Source: Toxoplasma gondii ME49
Lineage: Eukaryota > Apicomplexa > Conoidasida > Eucoccidiorida > Sarcocystidae
Direction: 5' to 3'
Assembly (NCBI RefSeq): GCF_000006565.2
Contig: NC_031475.1
Coordinates: 4,573,601 to 4,637,600, forward strand
DNA length: 64,000 bases
The notes under the pieces were generated by a model. The model ran no database searches, was not told where the DNA came from, and saw nothing but the letters and a program-made list of their open reading frames with translations. Shown in pieces: positions 23,601-35,269 of this stretch; the first letter of the stretch is position 1; each line of letters starts with the position of its first letter. A program made the translations under genes and the position numbers.

Positions 23601-26600
23601 GCCAGAAAACAAAGCTAGACTAGTTGAACAGGCTCGCGTAGACTGCAGGCGACACCCGCCGGGATACCTGGAAAGCAAAAGAGACAACGCCCTCCCGTCG
23701 TTCAGCAAAACCCAGGAGGACTTCGCAGACCTTCTGGTCAAGCTGAAGAACAAGACACGCGCTCCGGGACGGCACCGGCCTCTCGTGTGGACAGAAGGGA
23801 AAACTGAAATTCTCGTCACCTCCGAACTCGCTAAGATCTTCTCGCATCAACTTCTCCCCCAGGTGAGCTTTGAAGTTTGCATGCTTTGATGTGTGAACGA
23901 AAAGCTTTCAAGGCTTAATACATTCAAAGTACTTTCCAATGTGATATCTCTCTAGCAATAGTCACTGGGAGTGGCACTGCATGCTGTTGATACACAACCG
24001 ACGCACTGCCCATCTGTAGGGGGAGTTCGGAAGCCGCTTTCTCGACAGCCAATGCGATTTCCTAGTAGATAAATAGAGACATCGTAGGACCTCGGATGCT
24101 CAGTACGATGCTCAGTAGAATTCCTTTTAAGAGATAGACGCAGACAAGTTCTTGCTGATTGCTGTGTATGATTGCTGTACCCCACCACCCACTGGACTGC
24201 GTAGGACAGCTCATAGTGTTGGGTTTCAGTACCGCACGACTTCTCAAAATAAAAGCTGCATGTCATCATACGCAGTTTTGCGGATGAAAGTGGAGCATTT
24301 AAATCCGTCTCGTATTTTTGATGTCTTCGTTGCAATGACGATGGTACTCCAATTCCTTTCAGGTTCCACTGTAGCGGTATAACGCAAACTCCACTTTCAG
24401 CGCTTTGTCTTGCGTGTGTATCGTTCTCCGACGGTTCCTTCCCGAACCTCAGAGTGCCCTTTTGTGATGTATACCAGAGAGTCGAGCTTCCGTCGTCGTC
24501 GATGCAGCCTGCATGTGTTGTTTCGTTTTGCGCGCAGTCTGCCACCTGCGGCATCTACTCGAGCATCGAACTGTGTAGTCCTCTCCCTGATTCCTGGTCG
24601 CCTTGGGAAGACATTTCTCAAGGAAGAGAGAAGTTTCCAGTTCCAGCCATCAACGACGTCGACGACCTTCCTCCTCCCGTTGACTTCTCGTAGGCGCAAA
24701 TTCGCTTCTCACTGGGGTCTTCACCCTCTTGATCTCTCCCCGATTCTCCCTGTTGTTCTCTCTCTCTAGTTCTTCCTTTTTTGCTCAGTTTCGTACCCTC
24801 TTTAGAGGGAATCGCTGAGGTGTGTTCTAGGGATCTGCCTTATGTGCTTTTCTGTTAAGGTTCGCCCAACTTCTGAGTCGCTCGAGACTGTCTATCGTTT
24901 GTTGATGGCTGGTCTCCGCGACTCCTTTTTCTCCCTCGTCTCACTTTTGTGATCTTCCGCGACTCTTTGCGTGCTTGGTTTGGGTCTCGCTTCTTTCGTT
25001 ATGAGGCTTCCGTGTCTCCCTTCCTCTTTCTCTCCCCATCACATCGTTCCCGTTCACTGTTCACTGTCGCCTTTGTCCTATCGCGGAAGAGACCTCCTCA
25101 CTGTTTCGTCGATGCTATACAGACAGCAGTGGCAACTTCCCTTGTGGTCTGAGGTCACCGCTGCATGTGAATCGGATCATCTCGAGCGTTTGCCTTCCCG
25201 CACTTTCAGATCTTTTTGGTGGGGACGAGGGAACGGCCACCACGGACTTCAGCCTGGCAAGTTTTGATCTGGGGCTCTTGCTCTAGCTCTCTTTTCTGTT
25301 TTCACTCAGTGTTTGCGTCTTTTTCAAACATCGTTTCTGTCTCTTCTTGCAGGTACCAAGTCCGGAATGTGTGCTTTTCGCGATTGCCAAACTTCTGCAT
25401 GTTGTGCCTCTGTGCCGGTTGCGTTCCTCCCGACAAAGACACGTCCACTTGGGAGCGCATGTAAGTGCCTTACGAACCGAGGAAGCCAGAACCTTCCTTG
25501 GGCTTATGAGTCGAAAAACGGCAGAAAGAAAGAAGCCGCCCACTTTGCGCCTGACAGACCGAAATTCACTTCGACAGAGATCAAGAGAGAGAGACAGGAA
25601 AGGAATGGCACTTTTTGAACCTTCCGAGCAACAACCATAGACATCGACACGAAGAAAGAGAGACGAAAAAAGGAGAAGAAAGCATGCGCGGACTGGTGGC
25701 GTTCCGTCAACTGACAACAAGCAAGTTTATAGATCGCCTAGATCTCACTGAGGTATTGTTGTCGCAAGAGGACGCGTGACGCAGTGCTTGAGAGGCTGAT
25801 CATCTCAGAAAAGGAGAGAGAGAAAGTGAGCAATTTGTTTTAAAAAAACGACTTTTGACGGATTCGCTTACCAGAGCCGAGGGAAACGTCTGGGGTCTGA
25901 GAGTCTCAGACAAACGACGGGAGAAAGTTACTGTGGTTTGGAGAACTCGCTACTGTCCACCAACTGATCTAGAATCGCGGCGTCGTTTGTCGTTTATCTA
26001 GTGGTTCAGGAATGCTTGTCCAATCTCTTGTGTCTATTTAGATCGAGAAGCGTGGAAGAACAGAATCTGATTTCGCTTCGTCTCCAAAGTCCAGCGCGCA
26101 AGAGCGAGAGACAAGCGCGTGTCTGCCCATGTGGTGTGTTGGTGCGAACAGAGAAGTCGAAGGTTACAGTTCGGGTCTAAGAGATCCCGAGACTGGCCGC
26201 GTGTATTGCGCCGGGAGCAACTTGTCTTTTATCCAAGAGACAGCGACGCTAGCCGTCTGCACTTCCTACTGCTTATGCGACAAATCCATATGCAGGAACA
26301 GGTAAAACGATACTTAGTCGCCAGGAAAACCCCCTTGATAACAATGCATGTATAACTATATACACGTGAATATATTTCTATTTAAACACATATACCAATG
26401 TATAAATATGTATATATATATATGTTTATCTATATCCACGTTTACATATATATATATATATATATATGTTGATACGGATGATAGCCATCGGGACAGTTCA
26501 GTGGCGGACTCCTGTTTACATCATGAATATGATATTTTCCTCTGTGAGCTTCTTTTGTGGATGCTTTCGTCGAGCGACACGCTTCCGATCATGCAGAGTC

Positions 26601-29350
26601 CGACGCGGTTAATTGTCAGATCTCCAGTACCTTCGTTCTCGTCAACGAGAGCTGCACGAATCTGAGATGTCTTTATCTTTTTTTTTGATTCGAAACACGC
26701 TTCGTTGATGTCTCTGAGATCCTTCATTCCGCCGAGAACAGCGAGTCTATGAAACGTTTGCATGCCTTGTCGCCGCAGAATGTTTTGATCTCCCGAAGAA
26801 ATGCGGAACTCGACTGTATTCCTGTTCCTTACCTTCGTTTGTTGTGCTCCTCAATGCAGTGGAAGGGAACTCAAGAGTCTCCCACAGACCTCCTGTTCGT
26901 GTTGCTGGATGGAGACTCGCCGTGGGTGAGAACTACGACCATCAACAGTCACATGTGTGAGTTTTTCTCTTTTTCTCTCTGTGTTCCAGATACCCGGAAG
27001 ACTTGGCATACCCTGTCATGGTTGCCAAGACCAAGCTGGCGGGATGGGAACTGCGTACCCAGGTTAGCAACAGCGTCGAGTATTCTCGCGTCTCGCGAGG
27101 GCTCTGAATCTCCTTTTTTCGCGGGGCTGTGAACGGAAGACAGGATTTCTTTCGGTTTTTCGTGAGAGCTGACTCGCATGCAGGCGATATATAGATGCCG
27201 AGAGGGATCCCCAAGCCGAGGTGGACGACAGCTAGAAACGCGTACCCTCCAACGACTTGTGTTGCCGTGGTGAAAACTCGTATTCCTCGCTGTTTCAAAC
27301 GGTTTCCGTCGACGCGCGATGCTCAAGTTTCTCAGACGAATCCACGGTTCTGGCTGCGGGCTCTGCCTCTAGCAATCCTAGCCAAGAATACAACAAACAT
27401 ACAAGGCTGGGGGTCACGACGGGGCGTCTATCGATCTAGCAGGCGCGAGTGTGCATTGCTGCCAGAAGGAAGTCGAGGGTTCCATGGAAGGGGCTTCTCG
27501 AAAAAAATTCATTAACCGGATTGTCCAATAGAAATCGCGTGTGGAAACGACGTCCGAACATCAAAAAAGAGATTGGCATAAAAAAGTTACCCTTTCCCGA
27601 GTTTGCGTTTCGCTCTCTCTGTGGCACTTGGCTTTGCCTGCATGTTACCTTCTTCTCTTTTCCTTTCATGGAAGCAACTGGCCTGTCGGCGAGAGTTCCT
27701 TTCCTTCCCGATGACTCCATGACGGGCCTGTAAGGGAACTCCTGTGTGCTTGCGCCTGTGTGCCGACTTAGATTTCTTTCTGTGAAGTCCCTCGCGCGAC
27801 GTAGTTTGACTCTTTTTGAGAAGTTTGCTAAGTTGACAATATATTAATCAATGAATGGCATGTGCGTGCGTTCGCGGAACGCTCTGGGAGGGGGCGGGCG
27901 GGGGGACTTGCCAAGCATCAGTCGATTGTGTAAACGACGTCGCGACTTCGAATTGGCTGCTGTGCTCAGGTGGCAATTCCTTCGGGAGCATTCATAATGC
28001 AGTATGTGGGCGAGATGATGTGCCGTGCTACGATGGAAGGTCGAAGTCGACACAACAGCCGAAGAGGATACCACAACTACTGCATGGAAATCGTTCAAGA
28101 CGAATGGGAGTGGGAAGACAACTGGAAGCTTCCCTGCATCGACTCTCTGGTGAGGATACGCTGGACTGCTAGAGACAATCAAGAGAAGAGGTTTTCACAT
28201 CCGACGCGTTTGCTGTTCCTCCACATCGCTTCCGTTTTAGGCTGATACGTTTCACTGCTCTCATTCGTATGAACAGCGAGAGAAATCGACCAATCAGGTC
28301 CTGGTAGGATGAGCACCATCGTGATGGGAGTGATCATTTCTGCGACAGGTTTAATTCCAAGCTTTTCTGCTGAGTAGGCATTACGAGTTGGACTCATGTT
28401 CTGGATCATGAAGGTCGTTCACCAGATCTGCATTCTATCATGTTAACAGAGCATGAAATGAGCGCTTCTGTTTGAACTAGAAGAAACGCGGCTGCTTGTG
28501 CGCCACAGAAAGTTCCAGAGAAGCCAACGAAAGAAATTCAAAGTTTCGACCGTCTCCCCCATAGCTGTGTGTGAATTCTGGGTTGTTCCCGCTCCAGCAA
28601 AAGCTTTTCTTCGAGCCTAGTTTTCTGTGATTGGTTGGATCAGAAAGGTAACAGCACACAAGCGGAAAAAACGTAGAGGTTCACGAATCCCAGAAACAGC
28701 GATTGCTATTGTAGAAACGAAGGGAGTAACATACCAAAGAGCTCTGCGGTTCCCCGTCACTCGCCGAACTCTCGTAGTGTTGCCGCTGTGTAGTGCGCGG
28801 TCTTTCGTTTTCGCCCATTTGGCAGTGCACCTTTCCTTTTCCTTGGCTATTAATTGAACGATTTTGAGGAAATGAAAGCTCCCCACATTCCCGTCGTACA
28901 AAAGTACGTCGGAGCTCTTTCGGACCGGGATTCTGTGTATGTGTGTGCTTGCAGTTTCTGGGGAATGCAAGTCGGTTCCTAAACCACTCGTGTGAGCCCA
29001 ACGTGGAGGTCCGGAATATTTGGAGAGGGCCTTTGTTGCCGATTGTCGGCGTGTTTTCTCGACGAAAAATAAACGCCGGCGAGGCCTTGACGTACGCGTA
29101 CGGATCAGGGTATGAAACGATAAAGTGTTGGTGTGGAACAAAGGCCTGCAAAGGCTACATTGGAGATCGTTTCGGGGCTGAGGGAAAAGAAGAGGGAAAA
29201 CGTGGGGCGCGCGAGCTCAGACAAAAGTCGCGAAACGCAACACATGCCGGAGCAGAAACGGCATTGGAAACTGCCGATTTCTCAGACGATGAAACTAAGA
29301 AAAAAGGAGGGCATCATAGCAGCAGTAAACCAAACTGCAGAGGCAGGTAG
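14601..29350 (+). CDS. SRA/YDG-SET histone lysine methyltransferase, SUVH-like (15 exons)
   Basis: Exons: 14601-15670, 16564-16692, 17618-17706, 18187-18296, 19050-19159, 19750-21051, 21685-21793, 22505-22621, 23314-23862, 24538-24689, 25353-25460, 26059-26301, 26990-27062, 27970-28149, 28955-29350; 1578 residues. The N-terminal 350 residues are basic/serine-rich with an acidic patch. The SRA domain spans about 385-930 (GQLSAVGLHC, DYNDIIIVYGEE, DQMLFIGGTN, YPVRVVRGYK, FGFRYDGLYRVVEML) and is split by a Ser/Arg-rich insert. Pre-SET cysteines (FCMLCLCAGC, TSYCLCDKSICRNR) lead to SET: KLAGWELRTQ, SGAFIMQYVGEMM, RFLNHSCEPN (1454-1463), then a post-SET CWCGTKAC. In plants this architecture reads methylated DNA and writes H3K9 methylation. 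The usual LTYDY is LTYAY here (Ala1495). The exon 12 start is uncertain: the best acceptor (after 26041) gives the wrong phase, so 26059 or an unseen mini-exon is needed. The ATG lacks the strong local context, so the N-terminus may extend. Confidence 0.88.
19850..19960 (+). repeat. Serine-codon (TTC/TCT-rich) low-complexity tract inside the SRA insert
   Basis: TCC/TCT/TCA triplets repeat and encode serine and proline within exon 6 of the SRA-SET gene, at the point where the conserved SRA sequence breaks off after LYRVVEML. Triplet repetition suggests slippage-driven growth of the insert. Confidence 0.8.
21464..21560 (+). repeat. GATA/GACA microsatellite in an intron
   Basis: Imperfect GATA, GACA and GATG tetranucleotide repeats in the intron between exons 6 and 7 of the SRA-SET gene. 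Confidence 0.85.
22088..22162 (+). repeat. AT-rich microsatellite in an intron
   Basis: (AT)n and TGCATGCATG-type alternation in the intron between exons 7 and 8 of the SRA-SET gene. Confidence 0.8.
24168..24225 (+). repeat. Copy of a degenerate dispersed repeat, intronic
   Basis: In the intron between exons 9 and 10 of the SRA-SET gene. It shares ATGATTGCTG and the ACC/CCACC block with 13027-13066. It also shares CACTGGACTGCGT...GACA...AGTGTTGG with 30235-30275. The related ACGATGGTACT motif follows at about 24336. Confidence 0.4.
26336..26468 (+). repeat. (TA)n microsatellite cluster in an intron
   Basis: Several TA runs, the longest at about 26445-26467, in the intron between exons 12 and 13 of the SRA-SET gene. 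Likely length-polymorphic. Confidence 0.9.
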
Positions 29351-32193
29351 GCACAATGCATACAAGGATCACTATTGATATTCTGTTGTCCACTTGTGCA
29401 TCTAAGCTGAAAGTCTCTTCTAGATGTTGGACGCGGAATTCCCGGCTTAACATGCATTTCCTTTGAACCGCACTTCCCTTTTGCGACCGGCTTTTGTCTC
29501 GAGGTTAGAAAAAAACCACAAGTGCTGTCAGAAATGCTTTCAACAAAGCTCGTTTGTGTCAATCTTGTAGGCGTATTCGCTTTTGTCGGCCTCCCTGAAT
29601 CGCGGCCTGCCCGAAGAAGGAAGGGGATGCCTTTCGGTGTGTACTGTGAACTTCGTTTGGAAAACTGCTCTGGGATGTTTTTTATGTCACGACAATATGC
29701 AGAGTATCTCTTTTCGGTTGTCTTGTGGTGGCGAAAAACTATCGAACAGAAAGTGCGCTGCACGGGAGAGCTTTGCGAACCCAAACCATTGTGTGGCCTG
29801 CTACGTGTGAACTTTTGAATCATTGTAAGCATTTGAAGCAACGTTTCAGGCGGGGAAACTCGTCGCTTAGGAATCGAGAATCAAAAGGAAAAGCTACTGG
29901 GGAGACGTGGAAAGATAGCCTTTTTCCAAGAGCCAGTTAACTCCCAGGCCGAACTCCGGTAGACACTGAAGAAGTCAAATGCCAACGAGTTGGTGGAAAA
30001 CAGAAGACATCTCAATTTCAAACGCTTCTATTCAACTGTACTCAGTGGGACTTCAAAAGTCAAAACACACATGGGATGAAAAGGCACTTAATAATACAAC
30101 CAAATTCTATAGGACTGCTCTACTCTACCACACTACTTTTAAGACAGTTTCAAAAGTGCTGGAGTTCAGTGTTCTACGAGTTTAATGTTATTGCACATCG
30201 ATGATGCTCGCCGATATATATGAATTACTGCTAGCACTGGACTCCGTCAGACACTTTAAAGTGTTGGATGTTCATATCCTATGTCATGTCACTCTTTCGA
30301 CGTGTCCTGTGTCTATTCGGGGATTTCTGATTCGTTGCCAACAACTCTGCAACAACACAGCAAAATGTGTCGATTACCTCCTGGAAAAGTCGGAACGCAG
30401 AAAAAGTCACGCTTGGTTCATAGCCACGCTTACAAAGGAAAGCTAGAAATCATTTTCTGGTCCTTTTGCCCGTCACTGAATTGGTTCACACGTTGAGATC
30501 AGTTAAACAGATACCATTTGATTGAAGAGAGTCTAACATGTGACTTCGTTCATGGAAATCAAAAGAACTCTCGTAGTCTCTCACTTGCCTTCCTACTGCT
30601 TCTGGTCGGTCACTGGTGGGAGCTGTACTGATCGCGCATATTCATTCTGACAGTCTTATACCGTTCGTTGGCAAGGAAGACTTGTGTATATCTTTATATA
30701 GTCTGATATCCAGTGCATTTATATTGAATAACGACCCTTTGTATAGAAGCTGGACAAATCGCCTTCACTCCTTTTGTATTCTCCTTCCTAGTGTTCGCCT
30801 GTACGGAAGAGACGGATCGGATTCCCGCGTGTTGTCACTTTGTACCGCAGACGTGGGTTTTTGTTTTTTGATGTCCACTTCGACACACTCCGTTTCTGAA
30901 GTCCGAGTAAACAGACAGCTACAGTGTCCCCGTAAGAACGGACACTGTCTTTGTGGACGTTTTTGCCCGTTTGTCTCTTTCTCCGTCCGACAGAAAAACA
31001 GCTCAAGAAAGGGAAGAATTCCAGAAAAAGCAGAAACGTGGAAGGGACCCGCCCCACATCATTCTCACATCTTTTTTTTACAGACCCACAGATCCGGTTG
31101 AACTGTGGTGAAAGCAGAGGGGACTGTTCTGAACTAAAAAGTGAGAAATTAGTGAACTAGTGGCGACCGAAAGTTTTTGAAAAAGGAATGTGACCTCGCT
31201 CTCGACTAGGGCACATCACAGCCCAGCCGAGGATACAGTCGTAAAGGAACCTGCGGGACGCACAAGCAGACAAAACCCACCAGGATCCTCAAAAAGCAAA
31301 ACAGTAGTACCGTGAGTTCATCGATTGCAACGCATGTCGTTCTTGTGAAAAGGAAGTTAGCTGTTCTGTTTTCACAAGACCTTAAGGACCCAACTCGCCT
31401 GACGACATAAAGGCGCTCATACACTCCGAGGACCACCCAATGTTTCTTATCCCTTTTCTTTCGGAAAAATACTTTTAGGAAGATAGTTTTTCTATCGAAC
31501 TCAAGAGGAACAATACTCTTCCTCTCCCTTCTGACAAACACTTCCTCTCTCCTCCCCTTTACTGCGAAAGACAGCACGCAGCCCTTTTGTAAACTCGCGA
31601 CAACCTCTGATTCAACTTCACCTGGAGTAACTAGAAAAGCTCCCAATGTCGACATAGTAGGAACTTGGCAACTTTCATCTTAAATGGCGAATTAGATTCG
31701 TAGCTCCTGCCTTGGTAACTTGCCGCTGGCAGGGCTCCTTGCATTTAGAGGACAATGTAAAACAGAGAGTGTTCGTGACTCCAGTGGAAGCGCTGTGACA
31801 CTTGCAAATTGAGCTTGCTTTTAAATAGGGATCTGACGCGAATCGCGGTGCTTTGCACGAATCCCACTTGTGCACTTACTTAGGGGTAACTGGGTTCGTG
31901 TGTCTGTCGCCAAGAGTATTTTGGACCTTCAGTTCTCCTCTCTGCTGCAATTTCCTGCATTGAGAAAAACCAAAAAATCCAGAGTTTACTTCAGCACACT
32001 TTACTAAGCCTCACATTCGGATGAAGACACACCTCACGAAGTCGCTTGGTTCTATTGAATGTTTCACTCCAGTTCTTGTGCCGTTCTGTGTTCCTTAATC
32101 GCTTCTGGGAGTCTGACTGTAGACCGAAAGAAAGCCTAACGATTGGCGTCATTTGCGTTACACCTGCCGCTGACACAGACGACAGGATCAAAC
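29351..32193. other. Convergent 3' intergenic region
   Basis: About 2.8 kb between the stop of the SRA-SET gene (plus) and the stop of the minus-strand gene ending at 32194, so it should hold two 3' UTRs and polyadenylation sites. The part from about 29980 to 30750 is visibly richer in A/T than the flanks. A 149-codon minus-strand open frame at 31206-31655 has no recognisable motif and probably lies in 3' UTR. Nothing else is supported. Confidence 0.5.
30220..30275 (+). repeat. Possible copy of the dispersed repeat
   Basis: ATGAATTACTG, then CACTGGACTCCGT, GACA and AGTGTTGG align with the intronic copy at 24168-24225 with several mismatches and small gaps. Confidence 0.3.
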
Positions 32194-34804
32194 CTAAAAC
32201 CATGGCGTTCTTCTGATTGAGAGGAGGTAAAAGACGTCACACGTTCAGACGGAATTAAAACAGAAATAAGCAACGAGTTTATCCTGAAGACATAATCCCA
32301 TTTAAGTGTAAATACTCGATGTCTCTAGTTCCATCTTCGTCACAACTACTGTTCTTCTAATCAAGTTGATGATAAAACACGCTTTACTCTCCGAGGTACC
32401 CGATTCCACTCCAGCCAAGTGACAATGAATATTTTAAAACGATCGCTTACTGGACTGCGTGAACGATATCTCTCTCGGAGTCGTCGCAGAAAACGACGTA
32501 GTCCGTCACTTTGAGTCTCGTCTCGAAGGCACCGTTGCCGAGTTCGATGAGTAGACTGCAGGCATTCACCAAGAGAATGCAGGTGACCAACTCTTGCTAG
32601 AAATAAAAAACAAGACGAAATCATACTACGCGAGGCCTCTCAGATGAAACAATCGCCTTTTTTAAAATAAAAAAGGAGACAAGAACATATTGCATATAAT
32701 CATCCACAAGAAGCATCGATCGAATATTGTTTTTTAAGAAAAAAGACAACTCGTGACCTGAAAGGCAACGCAAAGTCTGTTGTGAATGAAGGCAGAAACT
32801 CTGCACAGTCAGCTAGACGCGTGTTCCGAAACTTATTTCCAGCTGAGCCTCGCCAGGATTAGTAGGACTGCGAGAAAAAGAGTTCAAATCCGGTCGTGAG
32901 GTCAGGAATCAAAGCAAGAGTTCGAGGACAGGACTATTTCCGGATGTTTGCTCTTACCGGCACAGTCGGTGTTCTTTGCTGTCTCGATCCCCCGACACGT
33001 AGAAGCGGTAGTCTCTGAAAAGACCTCCCTCGGCATTTCGCTCGCGCATGTCGGCAGTAAGAAAAGACGAACCAAGTGCAGCGCCGATGGACGCCTCTGA
33101 TCTGTGAGGAAAAAGGGCACACTGAGACGACATGCAGGTGACTCTGCTCCATTTCTGACTCATGGGGTGGAGCTTGTTCTTGACAAAACGGATAGGAAAA
33201 AGGTGCAAGTCCCGAAAGAGAACTTCCAAAAGGAACCAAGGGTCCGAACTGCACAGGAAACAGACTGTCACGCTTGTCGACGCATGCTGCTCTCCACCCT
33301 GAGGCTGGACTCCACTGCATGCAGTACAGTCACGACAGTGGCCAGGAAAAACAAAGTCGACCTTTGACCGGGTTAACACGAACACACTCAAGATAGAGAA
33401 ACAGAGTCACATCTTTATCTTCGGATTAACGGCGAAGAACAATTACTTGGCCACGACTTTGTCCAATTCCACTTTGGCGGGTGTTCCGTCGCTCGGCCAG
33501 GCCTTTCGTTTTTCGACTTCGTCCAGTACGCGCCGTTCGATTAAGACAGCGCCTCCCACAAGTCCGCAGAGGAGCTGAAAAGAAGGTCGATAAAACACAA
33601 GAACAAATATGCTCATTCAAAGTGAAAATACTAAATGCATTCCCCCAAACGAGCCGTGAAACGAGAAACCCATAAAACGACGCTGTCAAAGTGTAATGCA
33701 CACGACGCAGAAGCGGCAGCTGCATTCCCATCACTATGAGATCACCTGTGAACATTCTCTACTTCGACAGCTGTAGGGTGACGGACGAGTGTTTTAGTTG
33801 ATGCCTTAGCACCAAATTATACCAACGAACCACAATAGCTGGACTTGCTACGTTCAACATTTACTTTTTCAGAGTGCCCTTCCGCTGCCTAGATCTGCAC
33901 AGAGTCGTAAAGATACACCCCGATCGGCGCCTCGCCAGCAGACTTTGTTCGTTTTCTGCCGAAGACAAGCACCGAGGAAAGACTAGCTGTATACGCATCT
34001 GTTTGCATATGCTGGCAGCTAACATCCCTGTTAAACACTCTGTTCTTTTGCTCCCTTGGAGAGCGGATACTCCGAGTGGGACTTCTGTTTAAGCTTTGCC
34101 TCTCTTGCCCAAAAGGCAAGAAGATGGTCACCTTCCGGTTCTCTTGAAGTCTTTCCACGAGTCACTTGCACAGTAAGAGACGCGAACATAAGCTGGGCTT
34201 GGATTTGTAAGTTGAGACCACAGAGGCATCAGCTCTGTCCGTTTCTCTGAGTTCGTTTCCACTGTCCAGAACCCACGTGGGCACTGTCTGTGCATGCGCC
34301 GCTGAAGCCGTTCCATTCTCAGAACGTTGAATATTCCTCGATGGTATCCCTGCTGCACATCGTTTTGCTCAGTGTATCGAACGGCGCCCCAGTGGAAGGA
34401 AGAGTTGAAGACTTCGTGGTTGAACGAGGCGCCTCCGCCGTCCTGTTTCCAAGACAGTCACTCCGCTTCTCTACTAAGCCGTACTGCGCTCGAGTCTTTC
34501 CTTGAATTGTATCTTCCTCGCCGACGCCCCTGATGCTCTGAAAACTCACCTTTGGATTGTAGAAGTCGACCCAAACCTCGCTGGGGTTCGTCCGAAGTTT
34601 TTCAGGAGTCCTGTCGTCCTTCTTCCTAAGCGACGGCGGGAGATCCGGCACAACCAGAAAGGCGATGTACGCCCACTCGACAGATCCGCCAGGCTCTCGA
34701 ATCAAACGAAGGCCGCCGGTTCCCGGCCCGCTGGCTGACACTCGTCCATCAGCGTCCCAAGTGGCTCTCGGCGGCTTCACTTTTCTGAAACAAGGACGGA
34801 ACAT
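32194..34804 (-). CDS. Conserved-looking membrane protein of unknown function (9 exons, reconstructed)
   Basis: Reading leftwards, exons 34804-34550, 34352-34132, 33955-33901, 33719-33663, 33574-33447, 33101-32958, 32867-32819, 32596-32451 and 32212-32194 are phase-compatible and give 357 residues. The protein starts MFRPCFRKVKPPR, basic enough for a mitochondrial presequence (inference). It continues through VEWAYIAFLVVPDLPP and EVWVDFYNPKQGYHRGIFN to a probable membrane helix near 182-212 (LTASFYGFLLLCGLVGGAVL), a charged segment, and LVTCILLVNACSLLIELGNG with an acidic end. I do not recognise the family. Weak points: the true start may be upstream, because TTGTTTCAG just after the ATG resembles an acceptor. 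The exon 4 end could be 33651. The donor after 33447 overlaps an in-frame TAA. The exon 7 donor is GTCTAG. The C-terminus could also end at the TAA just after 32451. The left half could be a separate gene. Confidence 0.55.
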
Positions 34805-35233
34805 GACGCTTCGTGTCAGAGACTGGCGTCGAAAGACAGAGTGCCTCGCCGCCTGGCGATGCGAGGTTTCGTGGGAAAACACGGGGAAACGGGGACGACA
34901 ACAAGGATTTCGAAGCTCGCATCTCGAGTGTGAATCTAGAAGAGAGAAACAGACTAGAGGAAGAAGAAAAGAAAAGAGCGAACCTCGGAAAAACGGATGG
35001 CTGTATATCCTCCTGGACAGAGTGAACGACGAAGCAGTAAACAAGTGGACACACACAAGAAATTCTTCAGAGAAGAACGAAGCGTTGTCCAGTGCACACG
35101 ACACAGAAAACGTTTTTTACACAAAAAACCCCTATAGGTGCTCTTGCCTCTTCGATCTCCATCTCTTTCTATGCATGCGTATCCTGTCACCGAATACATC
35201 GCACATCAAAACATAAGACTATTCAGCATATAC

Positions 35234-35269
<36 letters not shown>

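Noticed and set aside
26749..26940. Plus-strand frame between SRA-SET exons 12 and 13
   Set aside because: Exon 12 (ending SICRNR) joins exon 13 (YPEDLAYPVM) in the correct phase and matches the pre-SET to SET transition, so this stretch is intronic.
32880..32910. TTCAAATCC-like T-arm of a tRNA
   Set aside because: No matching acceptor, D or anticodon arms at tRNA spacing, and it lies next to exon 7 of the minus-strand gene.
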